A stretch of 64,000 nt of DNA from Ottowia testudinis (GTDB taxonomy: Bacteria > Pseudomonadota > Gammaproteobacteria > Burkholderiales > Burkholderiaceae_C): NCBI RefSeq assembly GCF_017498525.1, contig NZ_CP071796.1:1116001-1180000 (forward strand), given 5' to 3'. The notes under the pieces are model-generated. The model searched no databases. It worked only from the letters and a program-made list of their open reading frames with translations, and was not told the DNA's origin. Shown piece after piece: positions 16,373 through 25,842 of the stretch. Positions within the stretch are counted from its first letter, which is position 1; each line of letters opens with the position of its first letter. A program made the translations under genes and the position numbers.

Positions 16373-17584
16373 TCATCGGCCGCCCGCCAATTGCGCCGCG
16401 ATGGCGTGCTTGAATGGCGTCAGGCGCTCGGCCACCCGCAGCGCGGTGTCGCGCAACAGGCGCGCCGGCCGCGCCTCGGCGGTGTACAGCGTGGCCACCA
16501 GGCGCGTGGCCTCGTACAGCGGGCGGGTGGCCAGGCGGTGCGTGCGCTGGTAGCGCGCCAGCGGCTCGGGCGCGCCGATGTCGCGGGCTGCGGCGTGCGA
16601 CTGCAGCAGCTCGCGCGACAGCGCCTCGACGCTCAGCAGCCCGAAGTTGAAGCCGTGCGCCGTCACCGGGTGCATGCCCACCGCCGCATCGCCCACGCAG
16701 GCAAAGCGCGGCGCCACCAGGCGGTGCGGGTACACGCCCACCAGCGGGTAGGCGTGGCGCGTGCTGGTCAGCCGCATGGCGCCCAGGCGGGTGTCGAAGC
16801 GGCGTGTGATCTGGGCGCTGAAGTCGTCTTCATCCAGCGTGAGTAGCGGCTCGATCTGCTGGTGCGGCAGCGTCAGCACCACCGAGGCACGGTGCGCGCC
16901 GGTGGCCGGGTCGCCGTTCATGGGCAGCAGCGCCAGCGTCTGGCCGTGGCCAAACCATTCCCAGGCCACATGTTCGTGCGGCAGCTCGTGCGTGACCTGG
17001 CACACCAGCATGCTGCGGCCAAAGTCGTGCATGGCCGCGCCAATGCCCACCGCGCGCCGCGTGGTCGAAAAACGGCTGTCGGCCGCCACCAGCAGCCGCG
17101 CCCGGTGCGTGGCCCCGCCGGCCAGCGTGACTTGCGCCGCATCGGCGTTCACGGCCACCTGCGTCACGGCTTCGCCCGCCAGCAGCGTGATGTCGCAGTG
17201 CCGCACCATGCTGTCCTGCATCGCCTCCCACGCCGCGCGGCGGATCAGGTGGTTGGACACCAGCCAGCCCAGCTCGCTGCGCGCCGCCAGGCCGTGGCCG
17301 ATCACCAGGGCGAAGGGCGATGGCCCGTTCATCACGCGCGCATCGCGCAGCGGTGACAGCGCGGCGGCGTCGAAAGCCTGGATGCGGTCCCACAGGCCCA
17401 GCCGCCGCAGGGTGGCGGCCGAGGGCTGGGTCAGGGCGATCTCGCGTCCGTCGAAAGCCGGGCCGGCGATGGCCGCTTGCGGCTGCTGCTCGACGATGCC
17501 GATGGACAGGCCCTGGCCCGACATCGCCTGGGCCAGGCACAGCCCCGCAGGGCCGGCGCCGCTGATGAGAAGGTCGAAGTGCAT
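16373..17584 (-). CDS. ubiM: UbiH/COQ6-family FAD hydroxylase, probably UbiM
   Basis: 403 aa class-A flavoprotein monooxygenase that would hydroxylate a ubiquinone precursor. The FAD-binding GAGPAGLCLAQ is at residues 9-19, and the second FAD motif appears as CVGDAAVGMHPVTAHGFNFG near 290. In the UbiH/F/I/M group the MHPVTAHGFN variant and length fit UbiM, the broad-acting hydroxylase described in neisserial and comamonad species, but UbiH-like paralogues are possible. It is monocistronic here and convergent with the broken nuclease-like gene. Confidence 0.75.
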   Translation of the reverse strand: MHFDLLISGAGPAGLCLAQAMSGQGLSIGIVEQQPQAAIAGPAFDGREIALTQPSAATLRRLGLWDRIQAFDAAALSPLRDARVMNGPSPFALVIGHGLAARSELGWLVSNHLIRRAAWEAMQDSMVRHCDITLLAGEAVTQVAVNADAAQVTLAGGATHRARLLVAADSRFSTTRRAVGIGAAMHDFGRSMLVCQVTHELPHEHVAWEWFGHGQTLALLPMNGDPATGAHRASVVLTLPHQQIEPLLTLDEDDFSAQITRRFDTRLGAMRLTSTRHAYPLVGVYPHRLVAPRFACVGDAAVGMHPVTAHGFNFGLLSVEALSRELLQSHAAARDIGAPEPLARYQRTHRLATRPLYEATRLVATLYTAEARPARLLRDTALRVAERLTPFKHAIAAQLAGGR

Positions 17585-17748
17585 GGCGGGGCAGGGTAGC
17601 GGCCCGCGCGCGGTAGGGATTTGATGCCCATCAACCCGGTGGTGCGCGCTTCAGGCGGCGGCAGGGGGCATCCACCTGCGCTGGCGCGGCCTTTGCCCGT
17701 CGGACCTGGGGGGCTGCCGGCACCGCACCCGCCTGCCATACTGGCCCC

Positions 17749-18594
17749 ATGTTGCCCCGCCTGACCGCCGCGCGCGCACCGCTCACCGAGCGGGTGTTGG
17801 CCATCGACGAACATGCGCGGCCGATTGAGGTGTCGATTCCCGCCGAGCGCGCGCTGACGCTGTACGTCGACCAGCGCGAACTGGTCACGCTGATGACGCT
17901 GGGCGCGCACCCCGAATGGCTGGTGCTGGGCTACCTGCGCAACCAGCGCCTGATCGGGGCGCTGGACGAGGTTGAATCGGTCACGGTGGACTGGGACGTG
18001 GGCGCGGCATCCGTCAAGACGCGCCGGGGCATCGATCGCATGGCCGAGCGCACCGCGCAGCGCGTGGTCACCACCGGCTGCGGACAGGGCAGCGTGTTCG
18101 GCGACCTGATGGCCGATCTGGACAACATCCGCCTGGACGGCGCCACGTTGACGCAAGACCAGCTGCACGGCCTGCTTGACGCCATCCGCCGGCAGGAGAG
18201 CACGTACAAATCCGCCGGCTCGGTGCACGGCTGCGCGCTGTTCCATGGCCAGCACATGCTGATCTTCGTCGAGGACGTGGGGCGCCACAACGCCATCGAC
18301 ACCATCGCCGGCTGGATGTGGCTGCAGGACGCGGCCACGCAGCGCGGCGGCGACAAGGTGTTCTACACCACGGGCCGCCTGACCAGCGAGATGGTCATCA
18401 AGTCGGCGCAGATGGGCGTGCCCATCGTCGTCTCGCGCAGCGGCATCACGCAGATGGGCCTGCAGGTGGCGCGGCGGCTGGGCTTGTGCGCCATCGGGCG
18501 GGCGGTGAACACGCGCTTTCTTTGCTACAGCGCGGCCGAGAGGGTGGTGTGGCAGCCAACGACCAACGGCTTCGCCAAAGGCACGTCGTTATGA
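17749..18594 (+). CDS. fdhD: Formate dehydrogenase sulfurtransferase FdhD
   Basis: 281 aa protein that transfers sulfur from a desulfurase to the molybdenum cofactor of formate dehydrogenase. The conserved TTGCGQGSVFG (around residue 108) holds the sulfur-carrying Cys in a CxxG-like context; many homologues have CxxC. SAGSVHGCALF, EDVGRHNAID and FYTTGRLTSEMV are further family blocks. It would mature FdsA, encoded 4 kb upstream on the same strand. ATG 17749 is the first start after an intergenic gap. The stop overlaps a lipoprotein gene start. Confidence 0.92.
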   Translation: MLPRLTAARAPLTERVLAIDEHARPIEVSIPAERALTLYVDQRELVTLMTLGAHPEWLVLGYLRNQRLIGALDEVESVTVDWDVGAASVKTRRGIDRMAERTAQRVVTTGCGQGSVFGDLMADLDNIRLDGATLTQDQLHGLLDAIRRQESTYKSAGSVHGCALFHGQHMLIFVEDVGRHNAIDTIAGWMWLQDAATQRGGDKVFYTTGRLTSEMVIKSAQMGVPIVVSRSGITQMGLQVARRLGLCAIGRAVNTRFLCYSAAERVVWQPTTNGFAKGTSL

Positions 18595-18995
18595 AAAATC
18601 GCCTGCTCATTGGCGGCCAGCCGCTCAGGGTGGCGGAGGCGTCAACTTTATTTAAGCGTGTGAATACGGTGGTTTTGTGCATTGCGGGGGCTTCGCTGCT
18701 GGCTGGATGTGCCACGCTGTGCACCCGCGAGCCACCGGCGGGCAAGGACGGCTGTGTTTATCAGTTTTCGGACGAACAAATCATGATGCTTCACCGCACG
18801 CCATCTGAAGAAATCCAATCGGAGGCCAGCGGCAAAGTTTCCCGGCCTGTTACCGAAGATGATGCTTATGAAATCTGGCGAAAGAGTTGCAACTATTATG
18901 TCAGGTGGCATCAAAAATCACGCCGACACGAGGGCATCATGACCACTATTTATGATCGTCAAGGCCAGTTTGTTCATTTTATTTATGAAGATTAA
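18591..18995 (+). CDS. Hypothetical lipoprotein (paralogue 1)
   Basis: 134 aa; ATG 18591 overlaps the fdhD stop. A hydrophobic segment leads to a lipobox LLAG-C, followed by ATLCTREPPAGKDGCVYQFS. The rest is polar, with CNYYVRWHQKSRR and a C-terminal FVHFIYED. The first 20 residues are not signal-like, so an internal GTG near 18660 may be the true start. It shares a DGCxYxFSxEQ block and a CNY block with the next gene, so they are paralogues. Base composition is more AT-rich than the neighbours, suggesting transfer. Function unknown. Confidence 0.65.
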   Translation: MKNRLLIGGQPLRVAEASTLFKRVNTVVLCIAGASLLAGCATLCTREPPAGKDGCVYQFSDEQIMMLHRTPSEEIQSEASGKVSRPVTEDDAYEIWRKSCNYYVRWHQKSRRHEGIMTTIYDRQGQFVHFIYED

Positions 18996-19425
18996 TGCGT
19001 TTTCTGCTGCTGGTGGGCTAACCTCGATTTACCCTGCGTGGCGCATTGTGTTGATGCTTTTGACATTGTCTGGCTGTACCGTTTTGTGCGGACCAGCAGC
19101 GGAAAGAATGCCGCTTGCGGAAGATGGTTGTCGTTATATTTTTTCAAACGAGCAGGTGCTGGCGCTTCGTGATCAAATCGTGCGCAATCGCCATTCGCAT
19201 GCTCAGCACCAGGATCCTGTTAAAAAATATCAATTCATTAAAACGGAAAATTCGGAGTCCGGGCAGAAATTCCACTATGAGGATGATTATGTTAAATACG
19301 TGATTCAGCGTGATAATTGCAACTATCGTATATTTTCTTCGTCAAAAAGGCGTGTCGTGGGTGCGCACGATACCTTTATTTTCGATGGTGCGGGCGATCT
19401 TGTCGGCGTGGTTCCGGGCCGATGA
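18985..19425 (+). CDS. Hypothetical lipoprotein (paralogue 2)
   Basis: 146 aa from ATG 18985, overlapping the end of the previous gene by 11 bases. It has a membrane segment ending LLTLSG-C as lipobox, then TVLCGPAAERMPLAEDGCRY, IFSNEQVLALRD and a later RDNCNYRIFSSSKRRV block. Shared spacing of the Cys residues with the upstream gene indicates a tandem duplication. It is AT-rich for this region and is followed 36 bases later by an IS110 transposase on the opposite strand. Function is not recognised. Confidence 0.65.
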   Translation: MKINAFSAAGGLTSIYPAWRIVLMLLTLSGCTVLCGPAAERMPLAEDGCRYIFSNEQVLALRDQIVRNRHSHAQHQDPVKKYQFIKTENSESGQKFHYEDDYVKYVIQRDNCNYRIFSSSKRRVVGAHDTFIFDGAGDLVGVVPGR

Positions 19426-19461
19426 TCAAGGGCTGGAGCCCGGTAGATACCGTCTTGCCTG

Positions 19462-20445
19462 TCAAGCGGTATTTACCAAATCTGCCCGATAAGGCTGCTG
19501 GTGCTTCCACACGCCGAAGCACAGATGCACCAGCTTGCGCATGGCCGCGCCCAGCGCAGCCATCTTGGGCTTGCCGTTGGCCAGCAGCCGCTCGTACAGA
19601 GCCTTCACATGCGGGTTGTATCGAGTGCCCACCACCGCTGCCATGTACAACGTGGCTCTGAGCTTGGCCGGCCCCGCCTTCGACAGCCTCGCCCTGCCCA
19701 GGAGCGAAGAGCCCGACTGCCGCTCAACAGGCACCAACCCCAGATAAGCGGCCAGTTGCTCGGCGGTGTCGAAACTGCGGCTGCGCAGCAGACTCAGCAT
19801 CTGTGTGCTGACCTTCTCACCCACCGCAGGGATGCTTTGCAGAAGTTGCTCATCGCCCTTCAGATCCGGGTGGCTGTCAATGTGCCGATCGATCTGCCGC
19901 TCAATGTCCTTGAGCTGCTGCTGCAAGAAGGCAATCGAGTCCTCCAAGGACGACTGCACCAGCACCACGGGCTGGCCGGCCTGTTGCTTCTCCAGCCGGT
20001 TGCGCTCACGCCGCAAGTCCTGGGCGATCGCCTCGCGCCGGCTTAGCAAGGCCTGCAGCACGCGCACATGCGCGGGCGGGGGCGTCCAGGCCGCCGGTTG
20101 CACCAGCAGCCCGTAGCGCGCCAGCACGGCGCTGTCCACGCCGTCGGTCTTGGTGCGAATGCCCAGGCCCCGGGCAAAGTCACGCACCTGCGCCGGGTTG
20201 ACGATGGACACCCGGATACCGGCATCGAACAGGGCGCAAGCAGCGGCTTCGTGATAGGCACCAGTGCCTTCCAGAATGGCGTGAACGCCGCTCAAGGGCT
20301 GCGTGGGCCAATGCTGTTGCAGCCAGGCCAGCAACTGCGCAAAGCCGGCGGGCGAGTTGGGCACCACCTTGGTGCGGCTGCGCTGCTCAAAGAGGACACA
20401 GACATCGAGTTTGGCTTTGGCCACATCAATGCCGATGGAGAACAT
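19462..20445 (-). mobile_element. IS110-family transposase
   Basis: 327 aa from ATG 20445. The N-terminal DEDD (RuvC-like) domain shows IGIDVAKAKLDV, LEGTGAYHEA and TDGVDSAVLARY. The C-terminal transposase_20 domain has LLQSIPAVGEKVS and AAYLGLVPVERQSGSS, which includes the Ser typical of the family. The frame is intact, so the element may be active. IS110 elements usually lack terminal inverted repeats, and I did not find clear ends. A longer frame starting at 20484 is possible but has no better support. Confidence 0.9.
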
Positions 20446-20729
20446 GGGTTGATTCCTCGCTATTGAAAACAATGACAACAACAAATCATCGAATCACCTG
20501 CTCACCCCACTTGCCTTGTACATACAGGGTCAAAGCCCTTGGCTACCGTTCAGTGTCAATGACCGGTGAACGAAGAAGAAGCAAAGGGCGTCATCTACGG
20601 ATCAAAGTCCAGGCTTTAAGGCTGGGTACACGCTCTCTTTGCTTCGAGGGGAAAGATACAAGGTTGGGGTGAATGCAATGAACCCCAACATCGGCGGCTG
20701 GCGCGCCCGCCATGCGCTAAGGTTCGCTC
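20446..20729. other. Non-coding flank of the IS110 transposase
   Basis: About 280 bases with no recognisable gene. In this family the upstream non-coding end can encode a guide (bridge) RNA, so part of the stretch may belong to the element. No conserved structure could be verified by eye. Confidence 0.4.
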
Positions 20730-23252
20730 ATGAACGCTTCTATCTGGCAACTAGGCTGGCGCACCCTGTGGCGCGACTTGCGATCGGGCGAATTGCGGCT
20801 GTTGATGGTGGCGGTGACGCTGGCGGTGGCTGCGTTGACGGCGGTGGGGTTTTTCTCCGACCGGCTGCAGGGCGGCCTGCAGCGCGACGCGCGGCAGCTG
20901 CTGGGCGGCGATGCGGTGGTGGTCAGCGACAACCCGCCTACGCCCCAGTGGACCGAGCGCGCCGGGCAGCTGGGCCTGCGCCATGCGCTGACGCTCACCT
21001 TCCCCACGATGGGCCGGGCGCCTGAGGGCCAAGGCGGCGCCACGCGCTTGGTGGCGCTGAAGGCGGTGGACGCAGGCTATCCGCTGCGCGGTCAGCTGCG
21101 ATTGGGGCGTGACGCGGCCGACCGCGATGGACAGCCCACGCAGGCCATCCCGGCGCGCGGCACCGCGTGGGTCGACGCCGCGCTGCTCGAATCTCTGGCG
21201 CTGCGCACTGGCGATACGCTGCTGCTGGGCGACGCCAGCTTTCGCATCGCCGAGCTGATCGCGCTGGAGCCCGATCGCGGCAGCGGCTTCATGACCTTCG
21301 CCCCGCGCGTGATGCTCAACGCCGCCGATCTGCCGGCGACCGGCCTGGTGCAGCCGGCCAGCCGCATTACCTATCGGCTGGCGCTGGCGGGCGATGACGC
21401 CGCGGTGCGCCAATACCAGACCTGGGCAGAGGCGGAGCTGAAGAAGCCCGAGGTGCACGGCGTGCGCCTCGAATCGCTGGACGGCGGCCGTCCCGAGATG
21501 ACGCGCACGCTGGATCGCGCCGAAAAGTTTCTCAACCTGGTGGCGCTGCTGGCGGCGCTGTTGTCGGCCGTGGCGGTGGCGCTGGCGGCGCGCGGCTTTG
21601 CGGCGCGGCACCTGGACGATTGCGCCATGCTGCGCGTACTGGGCCTGCCGCAGCGGGCCATCGCCGGCGCCTACACGGTCGAGTTCGTGCTGGTCGGCCT
21701 GGCGGCCAGCGCGGCCGGCGTGCTGATCGGCTACGCGGTGCACCACGTCTTCGTGCTGCTGCTGGCCGGTTTGGTGGAGGCCAGCTTGCCGGCGCCCAGT
21801 TTGTGGCCGGTGCTGTTTGGGCTGGGCATTGGCCTGACGTTGCTGATCGCTTTCGGCCTGCCGCCGGTGCTGCAACTGGCCCAGGTGCCGCCGCTGCGCG
21901 TGCTGCGGCGCGACGTGGGGGCGCTCAAGCCGGCATCGCTGGCGGTGCTGGGGCTGGGCGTGGCGGGCTTTGCGGCCTTGCTGCTGGCGGTCAGTTCGGA
22001 CTTGACGTTGGGCCTGATCGCGGTGGGCGGCTTTGCCGGCGCGGCGGCGGTGTTCGCGCTGCTGGCCTGGGTGGCGGTCAAGGCGCTGCGCCGCGCCGTC
22101 AACGAACAGACGGCCCCGCGCTGGCTGGTGCTGGCCACCCGGCAGCTGTCGGCGCGCCCGGCCTACGCGGTGGTGCAAATCAGCAGCCTGGCAGTGGGCC
22201 TGCTGGCGCTGGTGCTGCTGGTGCTGCTGCGCACCGACCTGATCGCCAGCTGGCGCCAGGCCACGCCGGCCGATGCGCCCAACCGCTTCGTCATCAACGT
22301 GATGCCCGACCAGGGCGAGGCGTTTCGGGCCACCTTGAAGGATGCGGGCGTGACCAAGCTGGACTGGTACCCCATGTTCCGCGGGCGGCTGGTGGCGGTC
22401 AACGGCAAGCCGGTCAACCCCGACGACTTTGCCGAAGAGCGCGCGCAGCGCCTGGTCGACCGCGAGTTCAACCTCTCGCACGCGGCCGAGCGGCCACCCC
22501 ACAACGAGATCAGCGCCGGCCGCTGGCAACCCGGCGAGGCGGGTGCGGTGAGCGTGGAAGAAGGCCTGGCCAAGACGCTGGGCCTGAAGCTGGGCGATGC
22601 CATGACCTTCGACATCGCCGGCACGCCCGCCACGGGCAAGATCGCCTCGCTGCGCAAGGTCGACTGGGCGTCGATGCACGTCAATTTCTTCGTCATGTTT
22701 CCGCTGGCGGAAATGCCCGAGATGCCCATCACCTACATCGCGGCCTACCGTGCCCCCGAGCAAGTGGGCTTCGACAACGCGCTGGTGCGGCAGTTTCCCA
22801 ACATCACCAACGTGGACATGAGCAGCACCATCGCCCAGGTGCAGCGCGTGCTGGACCAGGTGATCCGCGCGGTGGAATTCCTGTTCGGCTTCACGCTGGC
22901 GGCGGGGCTGATCGTGCTGTTTGCCGCCGTCAGCGCCACGCGCGAGGAGCGCGCGCGCGAGTTCGCCATCATGCGGGCCGTGGGCGCCTCCAGCCGGCTG
23001 CTGGCGCAGGTGCAGCGGGCCGAGCTGCTGGGCGTGGGCCTGCTGGCCGGCTTTCTGGCCAGCGTGGTCGCCGTGGGCGTGGGCTGGGCCATGGCGCGCT
23101 ACGCCTTCGAGTTCGAGTGGCGCGCATCGCCCTGGGTGCCGCTGGCCGGCAGCGCCATCGGCGCCGTGCTGGCCCTGGCGGCCGGCTGGTGGGGCCTGCG
23201 CGAAGTGCTGCGCCGCCCGGTGGTGGAGACGCTGCGGCGCGCGGCGGAGTAG
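20730..23252 (+). CDS. FtsX-like ABC transporter permease, YbbP type
   Basis: 840 aa inner-membrane protein with two FtsX domains. A first helix (RLLMVAVTLAVAALTAVGFF) is followed by a large periplasmic domain, then clusters of helices at about residues 265-470 and the last three at about 710-835. EERAREFAIMRAVGASSR is the characteristic FtsX cytoplasmic signature. Homologues work with a small ATPase (YbbA) and sometimes the esterase TesA; none is adjacent. Substrates are unknown, with lipid or lipoprotein handling a family-level guess. The stop codon lies inside an inverted repeat. Confidence 0.88.
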   Translation: MNASIWQLGWRTLWRDLRSGELRLLMVAVTLAVAALTAVGFFSDRLQGGLQRDARQLLGGDAVVVSDNPPTPQWTERAGQLGLRHALTLTFPTMGRAPEGQGGATRLVALKAVDAGYPLRGQLRLGRDAADRDGQPTQAIPARGTAWVDAALLESLALRTGDTLLLGDASFRIAELIALEPDRGSGFMTFAPRVMLNAADLPATGLVQPASRITYRLALAGDDAAVRQYQTWAEAELKKPEVHGVRLESLDGGRPEMTRTLDRAEKFLNLVALLAALLSAVAVALAARGFAARHLDDCAMLRVLGLPQRAIAGAYTVEFVLVGLAASAAGVLIGYAVHHVFVLLLAGLVEASLPAPSLWPVLFGLGIGLTLLIAFGLPPVLQLAQVPPLRVLRRDVGALKPASLAVLGLGVAGFAALLLAVSSDLTLGLIAVGGFAGAAAVFALLAWVAVKALRRAVNEQTAPRWLVLATRQLSARPAYAVVQISSLAVGLLALVLLVLLRTDLIASWRQATPADAPNRFVINVMPDQGEAFRATLKDAGVTKLDWYPMFRGRLVAVNGKPVNPDDFAEERAQRLVDREFNLSHAAERPPHNEISAGRWQPGEAGAVSVEEGLAKTLGLKLGDAMTFDIAGTPATGKIASLRKVDWASMHVNFFVMFPLAEMPEMPITYIAAYRAPEQVGFDNALVRQFPNITNVDMSSTIAQVQRVLDQVIRAVEFLFGFTLAAGLIVLFAAVSATREERAREFAIMRAVGASSRLLAQVQRAELLGVGLLAGFLASVVAVGVGWAMARYAFEFEWRASPWVPLAGSAIGAVLALAAGWWGLREVLRRPVVETLRRAAE

Positions 23253-23322
23253 GGTGGGCATTCATGCCCGCGTGGGTGCGCAAAGCGGGGTCAAGCAGCG
23301 TGGGCACAAGTGCCCACCCTAC
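23249..23322. repeat. Inverted repeat at the end of the permease gene
   Basis: Arms gtagggtgggcattcatgcc and, reversed, gtagggtgggcacttgtgcc with a spacer of about 30 bases. The left arm includes the TAG stop of the permease gene. The arms look like a dispersed 'gtagggtgggca' repeat; as RNA they would form a strong 3' hairpin. Confidence 0.7.
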
Positions 23323-23342
23323 TGGGCCGAGCAGCCCCACAG

Positions 23343-23429
23343 CCGGACGCAGAGGACGCAAAAAATACAGAAAACCTTGGCCTGTTTCTTCTGCGTCTTC
23401 TGCGAAACCTTTGCGTCCTCTGCGTCCGG
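23343..23429. repeat. Second copy of the boxB-boxA type inverted repeat
   Basis: Starts ccggacgcagaggacgcaaa and ends tttgcgtcctctgcgtccgg, the same ends as 446-556, with a divergent centre. Confidence 0.75.
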
Positions 23430-23447
23430 TTGTTGGTATTTGCAATC

Positions 23448-23500
23448 CTATTGATAGCTCCTCGCGCTTGCCATACAAGCGCAAACACCACTTTTGACCA
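23448..23500. repeat. Comamonad hairpin repeat
   Basis: cctattgatagctcctcgcg, cttgccatacaagcgcaaac, accacttttga: forward copy. It forms the third repeat in a row between the permease and nucleotidase genes. Confidence 0.7.
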
Positions 23501-23591
23501 TGAACCCTCCTGGTGGGCATGACACCGCACGGTCAAGCCACTGTCACGCGCGCGGGGCAGCATGCGGCTTTTCCTCAAGCTGTTTTGACCC

Positions 23592-25643
23592 ATGCACACC
23601 GCCCCCTTTCTGCCCTCCCGCCGCCTCATGCTGTGCAGCCTGACTGCGGTGGCCGCGGCCGCGCTGATCGCCTGCGGCGGCAGCGACGACAACACCGCCC
23701 CGGCCGACCTGGCCGGCAGCAGCGCCACGCTGGCCGTGCTGTCCACCACCGACCTGCACTTCAACATCCGCAGCTACGACTACTTCAAGCTGGCCGATGA
23801 CCCCAGCTACGGCTTCGAGCGCACGGCCACGCTGATCCGCACGGCGCGCACCGAATTCGCCAACACCCTGCTGGTGGACAACGGCGACACCATCCAGGGC
23901 ACGGCGCTGGCCGACAACCAGGCGCAGGTCAGCCCGCTGCCGTGCAATCAGCAGCTGGCCATGTACAAGGCGATGGCGGTGCTGAAGTACGACGCCGGCA
24001 CGCTGGGCAACCACGAATTTAACTACGGCCTGCCGTTTCTGAACCAGGTGCTGGGCGGCGGGCTGAACGTCGCCGGCGTCGACGCCACGCAAAAATGCGC
24101 CGGCGCCGGCCTTCCGATGGCGCTGGCCAACGTGGTCAGCGTGAAAAGCGGCCAGCCGCTGGTGGCGCCCTACCAGATCGTCGAGCGCACGCTGTCCGCC
24201 ACCGACAAGGACGGCAAGCCCGTCACGCTGCCCATCAAGGTGGGCGTGATCGGCTTCACCACGCCCGGCATCCTGAACTGGGACAAGCGCTGGGTCGAAG
24301 GCAAGCTGCGCATCGACGGCGCGGTGGAATCGGCCAAAAAATACGTGCCCGAGCTGCGCGCCAAGGGCGCCGATGTGGTGGTGGCCCTGCTGCACGGTGG
24401 GCTGGACGCATCGCCCTACCAGCCGACGATGGAAAACCCCGGCCTGCACCTGGCCCAGGTGCCCGGCATCGACGCGCTGGTAATGGGCCACCAGCACGGC
24501 GTGTTCCCCGACCGCGGCGCCAACCCCGGCTACAAGCAGCCGGGCGTGGACAACGCTGCCGGCACCGTCCAGGGCGTGCCGGCCGTCATGCCCAGCTCGT
24601 GGGGCAAGGCGCTGGGCGTGATCGCGCTCAAGCTCAAGTGGGACGGCAAGGCCTGGGCCATCGACAAGGGCGCGACGAAAGTCGAGGCGCGCAGCACCGT
24701 CACCGGCAAGGACGCGGCGGGCAAGACCACCTACGTCGCCGCCGATGCCGCCGTGGCCGCCGCCGTGCAGGCCGAGCACCAGGCCGCCATCGCCTACGTC
24801 AAGACGCCCATCGGCAACACCGACTTCCGCATGAGCACGCTGCTGGCCGACGTGGGCGATCCGGGCGCGATCCAACTCGTCAACCAGGCGCAGCAAGACT
24901 ACGTGAGCCGCTACATCCAGGCCAACCTGCCGCAATACGCCAGCCTGCCGGTGCTCAGCGTCAGCGCGCCGTTCAAGAGTGGCTTCCAGGGTCCGGTCGA
25001 CTACACCGACGTGGCTGCCGGCCCGCTGGCCATCAACAGCGCCGCCGACCTGTACCTGTACCCCAACACCGTGTACGCGGTGAAGGTCAACGGCGCGCAG
25101 ATCAAGGACTGGCTGGAGGCCGCCACGCAGCGCTTCAACCAGATCGACCCGGCCAAGACGGCGCCGCAGCAGCTCATCAGCAGCTTCCCCGGCTACAACC
25201 ACGACATGTTCACCAGCCCCGACGTGCAGTACGAGGTGGACGTGACGCAAGCCAAGGGCAGCCGCATCAAGAACCTGACCTACAAAGGCCAGCCCATGGG
25301 CGCGGCGCAGGACTTCGTCATCGCCACCAACAACTACCGCGCCATCAGCGGCAAGGGCTTTCTGCCGGTGCTGGATGGCTCGTCCACCATTTACGCCAGC
25401 CCCGACGCCAACCGCGACGTGGTCATCAGCTACATCAAGGCGCACCCGCAGGTCACCCGCGCCGCCAACGGCAGCGCCCGCAGCTGGCGCCTTGCCAAGA
25501 CGCCCACCGCCGGCAAGGTACTGTTCAGCGCCGGGCCGGGCGCGCTGGGCGTGGCGCAGGCGGCGGGCCTTACCAATATCGCGCTGGAGCAGGCAGACGA
25601 CGGCACGGGGCGTTCGGTGTATTCAATCGACCTGGGCAAGTGA
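23592..25643 (+). CDS. 5'-nucleotidase / 2',3'-cyclic phosphodiesterase family lipoprotein
   Basis: 683 aa metallophosphoesterase. The signal peptide ends AAAALIA-C, a lipobox, followed by a GGSDDN linker. The catalytic domain shows STTDLHFNI (metal D/H), NGDTIQGTAL, GTLGNHEFNYG, LLHGG and MGHQHGV, the metal-binding blocks of this family. The C-terminal 5'-nucleotidase domain spans about residues 400-650 and includes the substrate-binding region with FPGYNHDMF and TNNYRA. It would release phosphate and nucleosides from nucleotides outside the cytoplasm. CpdB-like activity is likely, but 5'-nucleotidase specificity cannot be separated by sequence reading. Confidence 0.88.
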   Translation: MHTAPFLPSRRLMLCSLTAVAAAALIACGGSDDNTAPADLAGSSATLAVLSTTDLHFNIRSYDYFKLADDPSYGFERTATLIRTARTEFANTLLVDNGDTIQGTALADNQAQVSPLPCNQQLAMYKAMAVLKYDAGTLGNHEFNYGLPFLNQVLGGGLNVAGVDATQKCAGAGLPMALANVVSVKSGQPLVAPYQIVERTLSATDKDGKPVTLPIKVGVIGFTTPGILNWDKRWVEGKLRIDGAVESAKKYVPELRAKGADVVVALLHGGLDASPYQPTMENPGLHLAQVPGIDALVMGHQHGVFPDRGANPGYKQPGVDNAAGTVQGVPAVMPSSWGKALGVIALKLKWDGKAWAIDKGATKVEARSTVTGKDAAGKTTYVAADAAVAAAVQAEHQAAIAYVKTPIGNTDFRMSTLLADVGDPGAIQLVNQAQQDYVSRYIQANLPQYASLPVLSVSAPFKSGFQGPVDYTDVAAGPLAINSAADLYLYPNTVYAVKVNGAQIKDWLEAATQRFNQIDPAKTAPQQLISSFPGYNHDMFTSPDVQYEVDVTQAKGSRIKNLTYKGQPMGAAQDFVIATNNYRAISGKGFLPVLDGSSTIYASPDANRDVVISYIKAHPQVTRAANGSARSWRLAKTPTAGKVLFSAGPGALGVAQAAGLTNIALEQADDGTGRSVYSIDLGK

Positions 25644-25682
25644 GCGCGGGCAGCGGGTGGCAGGGCGCCGCCCGCTATCGTG

Positions 25683-25730
25683 TCAATAGCTGCTTTCGTA
25701 CGCTGGACGGCCGCAAAAGCCGTTTTTGAT
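25683..25730. repeat. Degenerate comamonad hairpin repeat
   Basis: tcaatagctgctttcgtacg, ctggacggccgcaaaagccg, tttttgatg. The loop side is altered but the element is recognisable. Confidence 0.55.
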
Positions 25731-25767
25731 GCCCAATCTCAGCCCCGTGGCGCGCCGAAATTAGAGT

Positions 25768-25806
25768 CCGCACTCTGTAGGCGAACAACGATAGTGCGGG
25801 TTTTTA
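25768..25806 (+). terminator. Probable terminator after the nucleotidase gene
   Basis: ccgcact and agtgcgg pair across an 18-base loop and are followed by gttttta. The stem is only 7 bp with a long loop, so strength is uncertain. Confidence 0.5.
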
Positions 25807-25842
25807 CCTAAACCTTTTGCGTTCATGTGGTTCACTTGATCC

